Assembly: GCF_947090775.1 (NCBI RefSeq)
Contig: NZ_OX352321.1
Location: 2,170,001-2,234,000 of the forward strand
DNA length: 64,000 nt
DNA from: Pseudarthrobacter sp. MM222
GTDB lineage: Bacteria; Actinomycetota; Actinomycetes; Actinomycetales; Micrococcaceae
Direction: 5' to 3'
This document shows, in pieces, positions 16,578 through 25,851 of this stretch. The notes below the pieces were generated by a model. That model was not told where the DNA came from. It saw nothing but the letters and a program-made list of their open reading frames with translations, and searched no databases. Position 1 is the stretch's first letter, and every line of letters starts with the position of its first letter. The position numbers were made by a program, and so were the translations under genes.

Positions 16578-18872
16578 CTATTTATTGACCGTGAGCGTAG
16601 GCCCGGCGGCGCCTCCCACGGTGGACTCGATCCAGAGCGTGCCCGGGTTGCTGGTGCCGGCCGCGGCGTTCCTCAGCCTCAGGGACCAGACCCCACCGAT
16701 GGCCGGCGGCGCCGCTGCGGTGACGGCTACCTGACCCAACACGCGGCCGCCAGGGCCGCCTGCACGGACGCTGACGATGCTGCCGACGACTGTGCCGGTG
16801 CCTTCCACCCGAAGGTCGCCCGTCTTCCATTGGGCAAGGGCGATAGTGACCTTGTCCGGAGCCGGCGACACCTTGACCTCATCGCTGCGCACGGTTGTGC
16901 CTGCAGTGACGGTCAGCCTGAACATGAGCGGCTTGTTGGTCATGGGGTAGTTGTAGAGCGGCAGGACAAACGTCGGCGTCAGGGTGGTTCCTCCGGTCAG
17001 CGTGACCTTGTCCGGATCGGTGGGGCCGGCCAGGACCTGCTCCCACGTGTAGGTAGCGCCGGCCACGGTGGATTTGCTGCCGTCCAGGGTGACCGTTGTT
17101 GCGGTGGTGCGCCGTGCGACGGTCTGGTCGGTTCCAGCGTTCGCTACCACGGCGCCCTGGATGGTTACCGTCTCGCTCTTGGCCGAGTCGAGACCGGTGC
17201 CGTACTTATTGGTTGCATTGACGGTGAAGTAGTACGCACCGTCAACGGTGAGGCCGTCGTAAGAGAGGTTGGTGACGTCGCCGGCCACCGTCTTCGGCGC
17301 GCCGAAAGCTGCGCCGTCGGCGCTGTAGGCCTGGACTGTGTAGCCGGTGATGCTCAGTTCCGGCGATCCGGGGTCCGGGGCGGTCCAGGACAGGGATGCC
17401 GTGGCCAGGCCTGCGGTCGGTACGCCGGAGAAGGCCGGGGCCGACGGGACGGGGTCATCGGTGATCGTGAACGTGGCCGTTGTGCTCTCGGAGACGTTTC
17501 CGGAGGGATCGATGGCGGCGAAGGTCAGCGTTGTGGTTGTGGCGACGTCCAGCGGCGCTGTGTAGCGCGTGGCGGCGTCGGTGGTTCCGCCCGCAATGAA
17601 CGGGTCTGTTCCGTCGGTGGTGTAGTAGATGTCACTGCCCGCCTCGTTGGCCGTCAGCGTGACTTTTTGCGCCTTGGAAAAAGTGCCCCCGTTGGAGGAT
17701 GCCGTCACGGTCGGGGGTGTCATATCCGTCTGCGGGATGGCGTGAATGGCGGGGAAGGTTGGGCCGGTGCTGCTTTCGGCCACGACGTAAACGTCGTAGC
17801 TTTCATTGGCGTCCAGGCCCGTGATGGTGGTGCCCGCGGCCGACTGGCCGGTGATCCGCTTGCCGATTTCCATCTGCTCGTTGCTGTGAACGGTCTGGGC
17901 TACCGCGGTGGCGCGGTAGCCGGTGATGGCGGGCGTGCCCGGCACGGCCTTGGCCGGCGTCCACGTCAGTTTCAGTCCGCCGGGTACCTTGGCCGCCAGC
18001 ACGTCGGTGGGACCTGCAGGTCCTGACTGCAGCGGTCCGTTGGGGCAGCCACCCATGCCGGGGCCGCCGGCTTCGCCGAACTCGGCGATGGTCAGGCCCT
18101 GGCGGTTGGCGTCCGAGTCCTCCGCTTCCCAGGACATGGCGCGTTCACCGCCGGCACTATCTGCGATCTCGGCAGCCGCGGCATTGTCAAAGACATACGT
18201 CGCGGTGAAGGTCTCGGAGCCGTCGGTGTCGAATTCCAGGCTCGACTGGTAGCCGCCCCTGGGTGCCGGGGTCAGGGGTCCCGGAAGAGCCCGGACGTCC
18301 CGCCGCCCGACAGCAGTATCCTTCAGGGCTGGCTCGATGATGCGCTGTTCCAGCTGTGCCCGGTTGACGCCGCTGCCAATGTGCCCCTTGACCGTCAAGG
18401 TGTTGCCGTTCCGGACGGAGTCCCCGGTGACGTACAGGTCCTGCACTTTGGTTTCGCCACCATCCGTGGCGCCGAACTTGATGGAGACGGTGTCGCCCGG
18501 CCGGATATCGGGGGTGACATTCAGCCCCGTTCCCGCACCCCAGCAGTAGCCGCCGGGGTGGTTGATTTCGAAGGCCACGTCCCCGGCCTGGACCACGCCC
18601 TTGGCCGAGCCGATGACACCGGCCCCGGAGCGGCGAACCTCCACGGTAGCCGTTTCACCGATGTGGTCCTGATAGCCCTCAATCGTGACGAAGTCGCGGT
18701 CGGGAAAGACGACGAGGTTGTCAGGAAAATTGGGAACCGCTGCGCTGGCCGCGGGAATGGCGAAAAGAGAAGTGGCACAAATGACGGTTGAGACAGTGGC
18801 GATGATTCCGGTCCGGGCATTGCGGGGGACGCGGAAGCGGGGTTCTCCTGGTTCGTGTTTTGCAGTTTGCAT
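16578..18872 (-). CDS. Secreted fibronectin-III / chitobiase-like repeat protein
   Basis: A 764-residue exported protein. Residues 1-45 form a Sec signal (GIIATVSTVICATSLFAIPAASA) with AxA cleavage near residue 44. A first unassigned domain carries GGYCWGAG and GGCPNGP cysteines. Two fibronectin type III modules follow (LKLTWTPAKAVPG...YVVAESS near 300-390, and ASLSWTAPDPG...YYFTVNATN near 495-575), separated by a chitobiase C-terminal-like module (GSDIYYTTDGTDP) near 400-480. The C-terminus has PKD/Ig-like sequence (VANAGTDQTVARR). No LPXTG or catalytic motif is seen, so it is likely an adhesive or carbohydrate-binding secreted protein. Confidence 0.8.
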   Translation of the reverse strand: MQTAKHEPGEPRFRVPRNARTGIIATVSTVICATSLFAIPAASAAVPNFPDNLVVFPDRDFVTIEGYQDHIGETATVEVRRSGAGVIGSAKGVVQAGDVAFEINHPGGYCWGAGTGLNVTPDIRPGDTVSIKFGATDGGETKVQDLYVTGDSVRNGNTLTVKGHIGSGVNRAQLEQRIIEPALKDTAVGRRDVRALPGPLTPAPRGGYQSSLEFDTDGSETFTATYVFDNAAAAEIADSAGGERAMSWEAEDSDANRQGLTIAEFGEAGGPGMGGCPNGPLQSGPAGPTDVLAAKVPGGLKLTWTPAKAVPGTPAITGYRATAVAQTVHSNEQMEIGKRITGQSAAGTTITGLDANESYDVYVVAESSTGPTFPAIHAIPQTDMTPPTVTASSNGGTFSKAQKVTLTANEAGSDIYYTTDGTDPFIAGGTTDAATRYTAPLDVATTTTLTFAAIDPSGNVSESTTATFTITDDPVPSAPAFSGVPTAGLATASLSWTAPDPGSPELSITGYTVQAYSADGAAFGAPKTVAGDVTNLSYDGLTVDGAYYFTVNATNKYGTGLDSAKSETVTIQGAVVANAGTDQTVARRTTATTVTLDGSKSTVAGATYTWEQVLAGPTDPDKVTLTGGTTLTPTFVLPLYNYPMTNKPLMFRLTVTAGTTVRSDEVKVSPAPDKVTIALAQWKTGDLRVEGTGTVVGSIVSVRAGGPGGRVLGQVAVTAAAPPAIGGVWSLRLRNAAAGTSNPGTLWIESTVGGAAGPTLTVNK

Positions 18873-19276
18873 GATGGCCTCATCGATCCGGGATGCGTGA
18901 GAAGGTCACGCCCGAAGTCAGGATCAGTCGCCAGCCTTGGAGAAATACTGTTCGCCCTGCGCCGTAGCCGGCCTGGCCGCGCCCTGGCTTCTCCCGAACT
19001 CCGAAAACCGCACGGGAAGTTCCGATGTGGTCCCTCACCAGCAGAAGCGCCGACTCCGGGCAGGGGGCGGACTCCCAAGGTTTAGTCCAAGGTCCGGAAC
19101 GCAGGCCTAGGCAATCTCCAAGGTGGGAACTGCGGCGTCGGCTGCATACGGCCCTCCCGGCCGGGAGGCGGATGCCGGAGTGCCGGGACCTGGCCGGCCC
19201 CGCACTGCTTGGCAGCGGTACGCCCAGTGAGCCAGACGCTTTTGCGCCAAAGCGGGACCCGTGGGCGGGTACAAAA
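18873..19276. other. 404-bp intergenic region with a candidate ECF-type promoter
   Basis: No convincing gene on either strand. On the minus strand, GGAAC (19019-19023) and GTT (18997-18999) are separated by 19 bases, the form of an ECF-sigma promoter, which would give the secreted-protein gene a leader of roughly 120 bases. The match is short and could be chance. Confidence 0.3.
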
Positions 19277-19310
19277 AAACACCCTGGAATCCTTGGATTC
19301 CAGGGTGTTT
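19273..19310 (-). terminator. Intrinsic terminator of tRNA-Leu
   Basis: Perfect 16-bp stem (19277-19292 with 19295-19310) and a seven-T run on the minus strand (A-run at 19273-19279). It lies eight bases beyond the tRNA 3' end, so it terminates the tRNA transcript. Confidence 0.9.
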
Positions 19311-19317
19311 CCTGTTG

Positions 19318-19400
19318 TGCGCGGAGGGGGACTTGAACCCCCACCCCCTTTCGAGGACTAGCACCTCAAGCTAGCGCGTCTGCCATTCCGCCACCCGCGC
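19318..19400 (-). tRNA. tRNA-Leu(GAG)
   Basis: Class II tRNA of 83 bases. Acceptor stem GCGCGGG pairs with TCCGCGC (one G-U), D-arm GTGGCGGAATGGCAGACGCG, anticodon arm CTAGC-TTGAGGT-GCTAG with anticodon GAG, a long variable arm (CCTCGAAAGGGGG region), and the T-arm GGGTTCAAGTCCC. The 3' CCA is not encoded. Discriminator A at 19318. Confidence 0.95.
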
Positions 19401-19553
19401 AGGTGGTAATTCGGAGAGGATTACCGCCTTTCAGCGTTTCGCTTTTCTCCGAAGCAGCGAGAAAGACTCTAGCATGAAGTTTCCGGAAACAAATAATCGG
19501 GGCTTGTGGGTAGGCTGAAGCCAGCAATCAGCCCCCGCCACAAGGAGTGCCCC

Positions 19554-20858
19554 ATGACTGAAATCCGGCCCGAGGACGAAGTTGTTCGGATCTGCCAGGA
19601 ACTCATCCGGATCGACACCTCCAACTACGGCGACGGAACAGGTCCGGGGGAGCGCGCGGCGGCTGAATACACCGCAGGGCTGATGACCGAGGTAGGGCTG
19701 GAGGCCGAAATCTTCGAGTCCGCTCCCGGCCGCGCCAGCGTGGTGACGAGGATGGCGGGGGAGGACTCATCCGCCAGCGCCCTCGTGGTGCACGGGCACC
19801 TGGACGTGGTTCCGGCGCTTCGTGACCAGTGGTCCGTTGACCCCTTCGGCGCCGAACTCAAGGATGGCCTGATCTGGGGCCGCGGCGCCGTCGACATGAA
19901 GGACATGGACGCCATGATCCTTGCGGTGCTGCGCAGCTTCGCCCGCACCGGCCGCAAGCCCAAGCGGGACCTGATCTTCGCGTTCTTCGCCGACGAGGAA
20001 GCCGGCGGCAAATACGGTGCCCACTACGCCGTTGACAAGCGGCCGGACATCTTCACGGGCGCCACTGAGGCCATCTCCGAAGTCGGCGGCTTTTCTGCCA
20101 CCATCGGCGGCCAGCGCACCTACCTGCTGCAGACCGCCGAGAAGGGCCTCTCCTGGCTCCGCCTCGTGGCCCACGGCCGAGCCGGCCATGGCTCGCAGAT
20201 CAACACGGACAACGCCGTGACCCGGCTCGCCGGCGCCGTCTCACGGATCGGCGAATACCAGTGGCCCGTGGAACTGACCCCCACTACCCGGCAGTTCCTG
20301 GACGGCGTGACTGAACTCACAGGCGTGGAGTTCGACCCCGATGACCCGGACAAGATCCTGAAGGAACTCGGCACTGTCGCCCGCTTCGTCGGCGCGACAC
20401 TGCAAAACACGACCAACCCCACCCTGCTCAAAGGCGGCTACAAGCACAACGTGATCCCCGAATCGGCCGAGGCCCTCGTGGACTGCCGGACCCTGCCGGG
20501 CCAGGAACAGCAGGTCCTCGAAATCGTCCGCGAACTGGCCGGGACCGGCGTCGACGTCAGCTACGTCCACAACGACGTCTCCCTGGAGGTCCCGTTTGCC
20601 GGCAACCTCGTCGACTCGATGATCGATGCCCTGCACTCCGAGGACCCCGGCGCCAAGGTCCTGCCCTACACGCTCTCCGGCGGCACCGACAATAAGGCCC
20701 TGAGCCGGCTCGGCATCACCGGCTACGGCTTCGCCCCGCTCCAGCTGCCGGACGACCTCGACTTCACCGGAATGTTCCACGGCGTCGACGAGCGCGTCCC
20801 CGCCGAGTCCCTGAAGTTCGGCGCCCGGGTGCTGGACACGCTGCTGACCAACTACTGA
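19554..20858 (+). CDS. M20-family metallopeptidase (dipeptidase-like)
   Basis: A 434-residue M20/M25/M40 peptidase, cytosolic, with two zinc sites: VVHGHLDVVPA (His and Asp, near residues 80-90), DMKDM around Asp122, and the catalytic Glu pair in FADEEAGGKYG. The dimerisation (lid) domain begins near GLSWLRLVAHGRAGHGS, and a late TLSGGTDNKALSRLG segment precedes FHGVDERVP, where the C-terminal His ligand lies. ATG 19554 has AAGGAG upstream and gives the family start; the earlier in-frame start at 19506 is rejected. It likely hydrolyses peptides or N-acyl amino acids; the substrate is not determined. TAGGCT at 19511 may be its -10. Confidence 0.88.
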   Translation: MTEIRPEDEVVRICQELIRIDTSNYGDGTGPGERAAAEYTAGLMTEVGLEAEIFESAPGRASVVTRMAGEDSSASALVVHGHLDVVPALRDQWSVDPFGAELKDGLIWGRGAVDMKDMDAMILAVLRSFARTGRKPKRDLIFAFFADEEAGGKYGAHYAVDKRPDIFTGATEAISEVGGFSATIGGQRTYLLQTAEKGLSWLRLVAHGRAGHGSQINTDNAVTRLAGAVSRIGEYQWPVELTPTTRQFLDGVTELTGVEFDPDDPDKILKELGTVARFVGATLQNTTNPTLLKGGYKHNVIPESAEALVDCRTLPGQEQQVLEIVRELAGTGVDVSYVHNDVSLEVPFAGNLVDSMIDALHSEDPGAKVLPYTLSGGTDNKALSRLGITGYGFAPLQLPDDLDFTGMFHGVDERVPAESLKFGARVLDTLLTNY

Positions 20859-20895
20859 CCGCTGGGCTTCAAGCACCGAGCGCCGGAAGGCCACA

Positions 20896-22059
20896 ATGAA
20901 CCCTGCCGACATCCTGCCCGACTCCCTGCTGGACCGGATCCGGAGCCGCGCCGCAGGCTACGACCGCGAGAATGCGTTCTTCCAGGAGGACCTGGAGGAG
21001 CTCGCCGCGGCGGGCTACCTGAAGATCTTTGTTCCGGTCTCCGACGGCGGGCTGGGACTGGGACTCGCGGCGGCGGCACAACTCCAGCGCCGGCTTGCAA
21101 CGGCGGCCCCTGCCACGGCACTGGCGATCAACATGCACCTGGTCTGGACCGGCGTGGCGCACGTCCTCGCGGCCCGGGGGGATTCCTCCCTTGAGTTCGT
21201 CCTCCGGGAAGCGGCGCAGGGCGAGATCTTCGCCTTCGGAAACTCCGAAGCGGGCAACGACTCGGTGCTGTTCGACTCCCGCACCGCAGCAATCCCGCAA
21301 GCGGATGGCGGCTACTCCTTCACCGGCCGCAAGATCTTCACGAGCCTCTCGCCGGCCTGGACCCGGCTCGGAATCTTTGGCAAGGACGCGGCAGCCCGGG
21401 ACGGCGAAGGGGAACTGGTCCACGGCTTCATCACGAGGGACACGCCCGGCTACGAGATCCTGGACGACTGGGACACCCTGGGCATGCGGGCCAGCCAGTC
21501 CAACACCACGGTGCTGGACGGCGCCGTCGTCCCGGCGGACCGGATCTTCCGGAAGCTGCCGGTCGGCCCCAACGCGGATCCGCTGATCTTTGCGATTTTC
21601 GCCTGCTTCGAGACACTGCTCGCCGCCGTCTACACCGGCATCGGCGAACGTGCGCTCCTGCTCGGCGTCGAGGCGGTCAAGCGCCGGACCTCGCTCAAGA
21701 ACGGCGGGCGCAGTTACGCCCAGGACCCGGACATCCGCTGGAAAGTGGCCGAGGCGGCGATGGCCATGGACGCGCTGTATCCGCAGCTGTCGCGGGTAGC
21801 CGCGGATGTGGACGAACTCGCCGAGCACGGCAGCCAGTGGTTCCCGCAGTTGGTGGGAGTCAAGGTACGGGCAACGGAAACGGCGCGCACCGTGGTGGAC
21901 CTGGCCATCCGGGTCTCCGGCGGTTCAAGCTACTTCCGCGGTTCAGAACTCGAGCGGCTGTACCGTGACGTGCTGGCAGGCATGTTCCACCCCTCCGACG
22001 ACGAGTCGGCGCACAACACGGTGGCGAACGCCTGGCTGGGACCGCTGGAAACGGTGTAG
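20896..22059 (+). CDS. Acyl-CoA dehydrogenase-family flavoenzyme
   Basis: A 387-residue flavoprotein of the acyl-CoA dehydrogenase superfamily: helical N-domain with ELAAAGYLKIFVPVSDGG, a central beta domain with YSFTGRKIFTSLSPAW, and helical C-domain with IRVSGGSSYFRGSELERLYRDV, which resembles the end of DszC/monooxygenase-like members as well as dehydrogenases. No clear catalytic Glu position can be assigned by eye. It begins 37 bases after the M20 peptidase stop. Either an acyl-CoA dehydrogenase or an FMN/FAD-dependent monooxygenase of this fold. Confidence 0.82.
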   Translation: MNPADILPDSLLDRIRSRAAGYDRENAFFQEDLEELAAAGYLKIFVPVSDGGLGLGLAAAAQLQRRLATAAPATALAINMHLVWTGVAHVLAARGDSSLEFVLREAAQGEIFAFGNSEAGNDSVLFDSRTAAIPQADGGYSFTGRKIFTSLSPAWTRLGIFGKDAAARDGEGELVHGFITRDTPGYEILDDWDTLGMRASQSNTTVLDGAVVPADRIFRKLPVGPNADPLIFAIFACFETLLAAVYTGIGERALLLGVEAVKRRTSLKNGGRSYAQDPDIRWKVAEAAMAMDALYPQLSRVAADVDELAEHGSQWFPQLVGVKVRATETARTVVDLAIRVSGGSSYFRGSELERLYRDVLAGMFHPSDDESAHNTVANAWLGPLETV

Positions 22060-22082
22060 CAGGGGCCGGGCGACGCCCGGAA

Positions 22083-22154
22083 ATATCAGACGGTCCGCTG
22101 GACGGACATATCAGACGGTCCGCTGGACGGACATATCAGACGGTCCGCTGGACC
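22083..22154. repeat. 25-bp tandem repeat copying the end of a small gene
   Basis: Units begin at 22083, 22108 and 22133; the first two are identical 25-mers starting ATATCAGACGG and the third is 22 bases. The third unit contains the last codons and stop of the minus-strand gene at 22136-22369, so the array repeats that gene's 3' end. Each unit holds a small GTCC-AGC-GGAC hairpin. Confidence 0.9.
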
Positions 22155-22369
22155 TGGACGACCTTGCGCCGCAGCCAGAAGCGCCGTCCGCCGCCCAGAT
22201 AAAGGACGCTGCGCTCCAGTTCCCACTTGCCGTACTCGGAATGCTCCACGAGGCGGCGTCGTGCTTCGACAAGGGAATCTTCAGGACTTACCGTCAGTAC
22301 GAGGTACTCGTACTGCCTCAGGTAGTCCCGTTCCCGCCGGACCGAACTGCTCAGAAAATGTTCCTTCAT
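22136..22369 (-). CDS. Small conserved actinobacterial protein (DUF5703-like)
   Basis: A 77-residue basic protein, MKEHFLSSSVRRERDYLRQ at the start and RRFWLRRKVVQVQRTV at the end. I recall this as the DUF5703 family of Micrococcaceae; no function is known to me. ATG 22369 has GGAGAG five bases upstream; the longer in-frame start at 22465 overlaps the divergent gene and is not used. Its 3' end lies inside a 25-bp tandem repeat. Divergent from the acidic-tail protein gene at 22409. Confidence 0.75.
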   Translation of the reverse strand: MKEHFLSSSVRRERDYLRQYEYLVLTVSPEDSLVEARRRLVEHSEYGKWELERSVLYLGGGRRFWLRRKVVQVQRTV

Positions 22370-22408
22370 TGCTCTCCATTTTCGTCTTTTTGCCGCTAAC
22401 GTGAAGTC

Positions 22409-22675
22409 ATGAGCATCGATCCGCGTGTCGCGCTTCAGTCCCTGACCGCCGCCTTGGAGGAACACCTGGCTGCCGCTGCGGCGCGCCGGGGCGATGGGGA
22501 CCCCGCGGTCGAGGCGGCGTTCTTTGCCGTTGCTGACGCCTTTGAAGTCTATGACGATTCACTCTACGAAGCGTATGGCGAAGTTACTCCGCTTGAGGTG
22601 ATCGACGACGACGGCGACGAGGACGATGAGGAAGACGTCGACGACGAGGAAGACCTCGAAATCCTTCAGGACTAG
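22409..22675 (+). CDS. Small protein with acidic tail, function unknown
   Basis: An 88-residue protein: a helical region of about 58 residues (VALQSLTAALEEHLAAAAARR, AFFAVADAFEVYDDSLYEAY) followed by a strongly acidic tail almost entirely Asp/Glu from residue 66 to 83. It resembles a conserved Arthrobacter protein sometimes labelled primosomal protein, but I see no replication motif. The acidic tail suggests a protein or metal interaction. Starts 39 bases from the divergent DUF5703-like gene. Confidence 0.68.
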   Translation: MSIDPRVALQSLTAALEEHLAAAAARRGDGDPAVEAAFFAVADAFEVYDDSLYEAYGEVTPLEVIDDDGDEDDEEDVDDEEDLEILQD

Positions 22676-22733
22676 TCCCGGACGAGGTCCGTGCACCTGC
22701 AGTTCTGATATTCCGGTGTCCCGCGCGGTGTGC

Positions 22734-23669
22734 TCAGGCCGGGTTGGAAACGTCTTCCAGCGCCTGGGCGATCTCCGGCGGCAAGGGTGCCAGCGTTGAG
22801 TCCAGGGCTTCCTTGAGCTGCACTGTGGTGCGAGCCCCCAAGATCGCGGCGGCAACTCCATGCTGGGACAGGAGCCAGCTGAGGGAGACGTCCAGGGCCG
22901 TCCGGCCCAGTCCTTTCGCCGCCATGGCTACGGCCTCCACAACGCTGGAGGCGGCACCCTCGAGGTACGGCTCCACATAGCCGGCCAGCCGCGAATTGGC
23001 CGCCCGTGAGTCCGCCGGAATGTGCCCGCGGTATTTTCCGCTCAGCACGCCGCGGCCCACCGGCCCCCACGCCAGCAGGCCGAGGCCGGCGTCCTCGATT
23101 GCCGGAATCAGTTCGGCTTCCGGGGTGCGGTGCACCAGGGAGTATTCGGACTGGTTGGCGACGAGCGGGAACCCGGCCACCGCTGCGGCCTTGGCGGTCT
23201 GCCAACCGTTGAAGTTGGAGACGCCCACGTACCGGGCCCGGCCGGAGCGCAGGGCAAACTCGAGCGCCGAGAGGGTCTCCTCGAGCGGGACGTTGGGATC
23301 CCATGCCTGCGCGAACCAGATGTCTACGTGGTCGGTCCCAAGCCTGGCCAGGCTGGCGTCCAGCGCGGACAGCATCCCATTCCGGGAGGTGTCGACGCTC
23401 CGGCGCCCGTCCGACGTCGAAAGTCCTGCCTTCGTGGAGAGAACCACCTCGGAGCGGGCCACGACGTCGCCGAGCATGGAGCCCAGCATGGCCTCGGCCT
23501 GGCCGCCGGCGTACGATGCTGCCGTATCGATCAGGGTGCCTCCCGCGTCCACGAACCCGCGAAGCAGGCCGGAGGCTTCCTGATCATCGGTCTCCCGGGC
23601 CCAGGACATGGTGCCAAGGGCGAGGGCGGACACGCGCAACCCACTGTTGCCGACATAACGCTGCTGCAT
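22734..23669 (-). CDS. Aldo/keto reductase
   Basis: A 311-residue TIM-barrel NADPH-dependent oxidoreductase. Visible: [14 protein letters not shown], the catalytic Asp and Tyr in [13 protein letters not shown], the Lys in VLSTKAGLS, and the cofactor-binding end [16 protein letters not shown]. The usual catalytic His position (DxYxxHxxD) reads DIWFAQAWD, with Gln instead of His. ATG 23669 gives the family N-terminus [11 protein letters not shown]; the extension to 23894 runs through uppP and is rejected. TAAGCT seven bases before the ATG suggests a leaderless transcript. Divergent from uppP. Confidence 0.88.
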   Translation of the reverse strand: MQQRYVGNSGLRVSALALGTMSWARETDDQEASGLLRGFVDAGGTLIDTAASYAGGQAEAMLGSMLGDVVARSEVVLSTKAGLSTSDGRRSVDTSRNGMLSALDASLARLGTDHVDIWFAQAWDPNVPLEETLSALEFALRSGRARYVGVSNFNGWQTAKAAAVAGFPLVANQSEYSLVHRTPEAELIPAIEDAGLGLLAWGPVGRGVLSGKYRGHIPADSRAANSRLAGYVEPYLEGAASSVVEAVAMAAKGLGRTALDVSLSWLLSQHGVAAAILGARTTVQLKEALDSTLAPLPPEIAQALEDVSNPA

Positions 23670-23676
23670 GTCAGCA

Positions 23677-23682
23677 AGCTTA
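23677..23682 (-). promoter_or_regulatory. -10 hexamer of the aldo/keto reductase gene
   Basis: TAAGCT on the minus strand, seven bases before the ATG at 23669. Confidence 0.45.
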
Positions 23683-23707
23683 CGGGGATTCGGAATGGTT
23701 GATGACG

Positions 23708-23713
23708 TAGGGT
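23708..23713 (+). promoter_or_regulatory. -10 hexamer of uppP
   Basis: TAGGGT, eight bases before the GTG at 23722; this supports GTG 23722 as the start over the upstream in-frame ATGs at 23668 and 23695. Confidence 0.45.
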
Positions 23714-23721
23714 CTATAAAC

Positions 23722-24555
23722 GTGAACTGGTTTGAAGCGGCCCTGCTGGGCCTTGTCCAAGGCCTGACAGAATTCCTGCCGATCTCCTCAAGCGCCCACC
23801 TGCGGATTGTCGGGTCCTTCCTGCCCAATGCGGCCGACCCCGGCGCGGCGTTTACCGCCATCACGCAGCTTGGCACCGAAACCGCCGTGATCATCTACTT
23901 CTGGCGCGACATTGTGCGGATCGTGAAGGCCTGGTTCGGTTCGCTCCGCGGCAGGGTCTCCCGGCAGGACCCGGACGCGCGGATGGGCTGGCTGGTGATC
24001 CTGGGCAGCCTGCCGATCATCGTCCTGGGGCTGCTGTTCCAGGACCAGATCGAGTCGGTGCTCCGCAGCCTCTGGATTGTTGCCACCACCTTGATCGTGT
24101 TCGGACTGTTCCTGGCCGTCGCCGACGCCATCGGGCGCCAGGACCGCGACCTCACCCGGCTCACCTACAAACACGGCCTTCTTTACGGACTCGCCCAGGC
24201 GATGGCCTTGATCCCGGGCGTCTCACGCTCCGGCGGCACCATCACGGCAGGCCTGCTGATGGGCTACACCCGGGAGGCCGCGGCGCGCTACTCGTTCCTG
24301 CTGGCCATCCCCGCGGTGTTCGGCAGCGGCCTCTACCAGCTCTACAAGGTGGTCTCCAAGGAAGGAATCACCGGACCCTACGGCCTGCCCGAAACGGCCC
24401 TCGCCACCGTCATCGCCCTGGTGGTGGGTTACGTCATCATCGGCTGGTTCCTGAAATTCATCTCGACCCGCAGTTACCGCCTGTTCGTCTGGTACCGCAT
24501 CTTCCTTGGCCTCGCGCTGTATCTGCTGCTCGGTTTCAATGTCATCAGCGCCTAG
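23722..24555 (+). CDS. uppP: Undecaprenyl-diphosphate phosphatase
   Basis: BacA-type integral membrane phosphatase of 277 residues that regenerates undecaprenyl phosphate, the lipid carrier for peptidoglycan and other wall polymers. The glutamate-rich signature [19 protein letters not shown] is at residues 9-27, and the second active-site loop [13 protein letters not shown] is in the middle of the protein. Seven to eight hydrophobic segments follow. GTG 23722 gives the normal family length. It is divergent from the aldo/keto reductase and upstream of mshC, which starts 15 bases after its stop. Confidence 0.94.
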   Translation: MNWFEAALLGLVQGLTEFLPISSSAHLRIVGSFLPNAADPGAAFTAITQLGTETAVIIYFWRDIVRIVKAWFGSLRGRVSRQDPDARMGWLVILGSLPIIVLGLLFQDQIESVLRSLWIVATTLIVFGLFLAVADAIGRQDRDLTRLTYKHGLLYGLAQAMALIPGVSRSGGTITAGLLMGYTREAAARYSFLLAIPAVFGSGLYQLYKVVSKEGITGPYGLPETALATVIALVVGYVIIGWFLKFISTRSYRLFVWYRIFLGLALYLLLGFNVISA

Positions 24556-24558
24556 CAC

Positions 24559-24564
24559 TAGGCT
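24559..24564 (+). promoter_or_regulatory. -10 hexamer of mshC
   Basis: TAGGCT, six bases before the GTG at 24571. mshC may therefore have its own leaderless transcript besides read-through from uppP. Confidence 0.5.
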
Positions 24565-24570
24565 TGGGCT

Positions 24571-25851
24571 GTGAAGTCCTGGATCTCCCGCCCTGTTCCC
24601 CAACTCCCGGGCAGCATGCCTGCCCTCAGCCTTTTCGACACCGCCAAGGGCGGAATAGCCACCCTTGAAGCCTCGGGCGAACAGTCGTTGTATGTCTGCG
24701 GGATCACCCCGTATGACGCCACCCACATGGGCCACGCGGCCAGCTATGTTGCCTTTGACCTGCTGAACCGGGCCTGGCGGGACGGCGGGCAGCAGGTCTC
24801 CTACGTCCAGAACGTCACCGACGTCGATGACCCGCTGCTGGAGCGGGCGACGGCGACCGGTGTGGACTGGCGAGACCTAGCGGCCAGCCAGATCGAACTC
24901 TTTCAGACGGACATGGAAGCCCTCAACGTGCTGGCACCGGATCACTATATCGGCGCCGTCGAAGCGATTCCCATCATCGTTCCCGCGATCGAGGGCCTGC
25001 TGGCGCGGGGCCTCGCGTACCGCGTGCCCGGCCTCGACGGCGAACCCGACGGCGACGTTTATTACGACGTCGAAGCCGCCGGCAAGCACGCCCCGGAGGT
25101 CGACGACGCGTGGACGCTGGGTGCCATTTCCGGCCTGTCGGACGCCGAGATGCTGGAACTTTTCGCCGAACGGGGCGGGGACCCCGGCCGTGCCGGCAAG
25201 CGCCAGGCGCTGGATCCGCTGCTGTGGAGGGTTGCCCGGTCCGGGGAACCAAGTTGGCCCGGCGGCGGGCTGGGGGAGGGGCGTCCCGGCTGGCACATCG
25301 AATGCACCGTCATCGCCCAGAAGTACCTTCCGGCGCCGTTCACCGTTCAGGGCGGCGGTTCGGACCTGATTTTTCCGCATCATGAGATGGGTGCAGGCCA
25401 TGCCTACTCCCTGGCCGGCGTGCCGCTGGCCCGCCATTTCGCCCATGCCGGGATGGTCGGGCTCGACGGCGAAAAAATGAGCAAGTCCAAAGGCAACCTT
25501 GTCCTGGTTTCCCGGCTGCGCGCCGACGGCGAGGAGCCGGGCGCGATCCGTCTGGCTATCCTGGCCCATCATTACCGCACGGACTGGTCCTGGACCGACG
25601 CGGGATTCACCGAGGCCAAGGAGCGGCTTCGTAACTGGCGCGAGGCTCTGTCGCAGGCACCGGAAGGTTCGGCCGCCCCGCTCGTCGCCCGGATGCGGGA
25701 TGCGCTGTCCAACGACCTCGATGCCCCGGGTGCTCTCACGGCCGTTGACGACTGGGCCCGCGCGGCCCGGCAGGGCGGCGGCAACGCCGCAGCCGGAGAC
25801 GCAGCCCTCGTGAGCGACGCCGTCAACGCGCTGCTCGGCGTCGAGCTCTAA
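24571..25851 (+). CDS. mshC: L-cysteine:1D-myo-inositol 2-amino-2-deoxy-alpha-D-glucopyranoside ligase
   Basis: ATP-dependent ligase that joins cysteine to GlcN-inositol in mycothiol biosynthesis; 426 residues, derived from cysteinyl-tRNA synthetase. The HIGH-like element reads [11 protein letters not shown], zinc-ligand Cys are in [10 protein letters not shown] and WHIECTVIA with His in FPHHE, and the KMSKS loop reads EKMSKSKGN. The N-terminus [14 protein letters not shown] is typical of MshC, which lacks the C-terminal anticodon-binding domain of CysS. GTG start. Its TAA overlaps the stop of the convergent PAC2 gene by four bases. Confidence 0.95.
   Translation: MKSWISRPVPQLPGSMPALSLFDTAKGGIATLEASGEQSLYVCGITPYDATHMGHAASYVAFDLLNRAWRDGGQQVSYVQNVTDVDDPLLERATATGVDWRDLAASQIELFQTDMEALNVLAPDHYIGAVEAIPIIVPAIEGLLARGLAYRVPGLDGEPDGDVYYDVEAAGKHAPEVDDAWTLGAISGLSDAEMLELFAERGGDPGRAGKRQALDPLLWRVARSGEPSWPGGGLGEGRPGWHIECTVIAQKYLPAPFTVQGGGSDLIFPHHEMGAGHAYSLAGVPLARHFAHAGMVGLDGEKMSKSKGNLVLVSRLRADGEEPGAIRLAILAHHYRTDWSWTDAGFTEAKERLRNWREALSQAPEGSAAPLVARMRDALSNDLDAPGALTAVDDWARAARQGGGNAAAGDAALVSDAVNALLGVEL

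Noticed and set aside
18880..19100. A c-di-AMP or similar riboswitch before the secreted protein gene
   Set aside because: I looked for conserved core sequences of known actinobacterial riboswitches in this leader and found none that fit.
22083..22154. Possible CRISPR array
   Set aside because: Three units directly adjacent without spacers and with no cas genes nearby; it is a simple tandem repeat.
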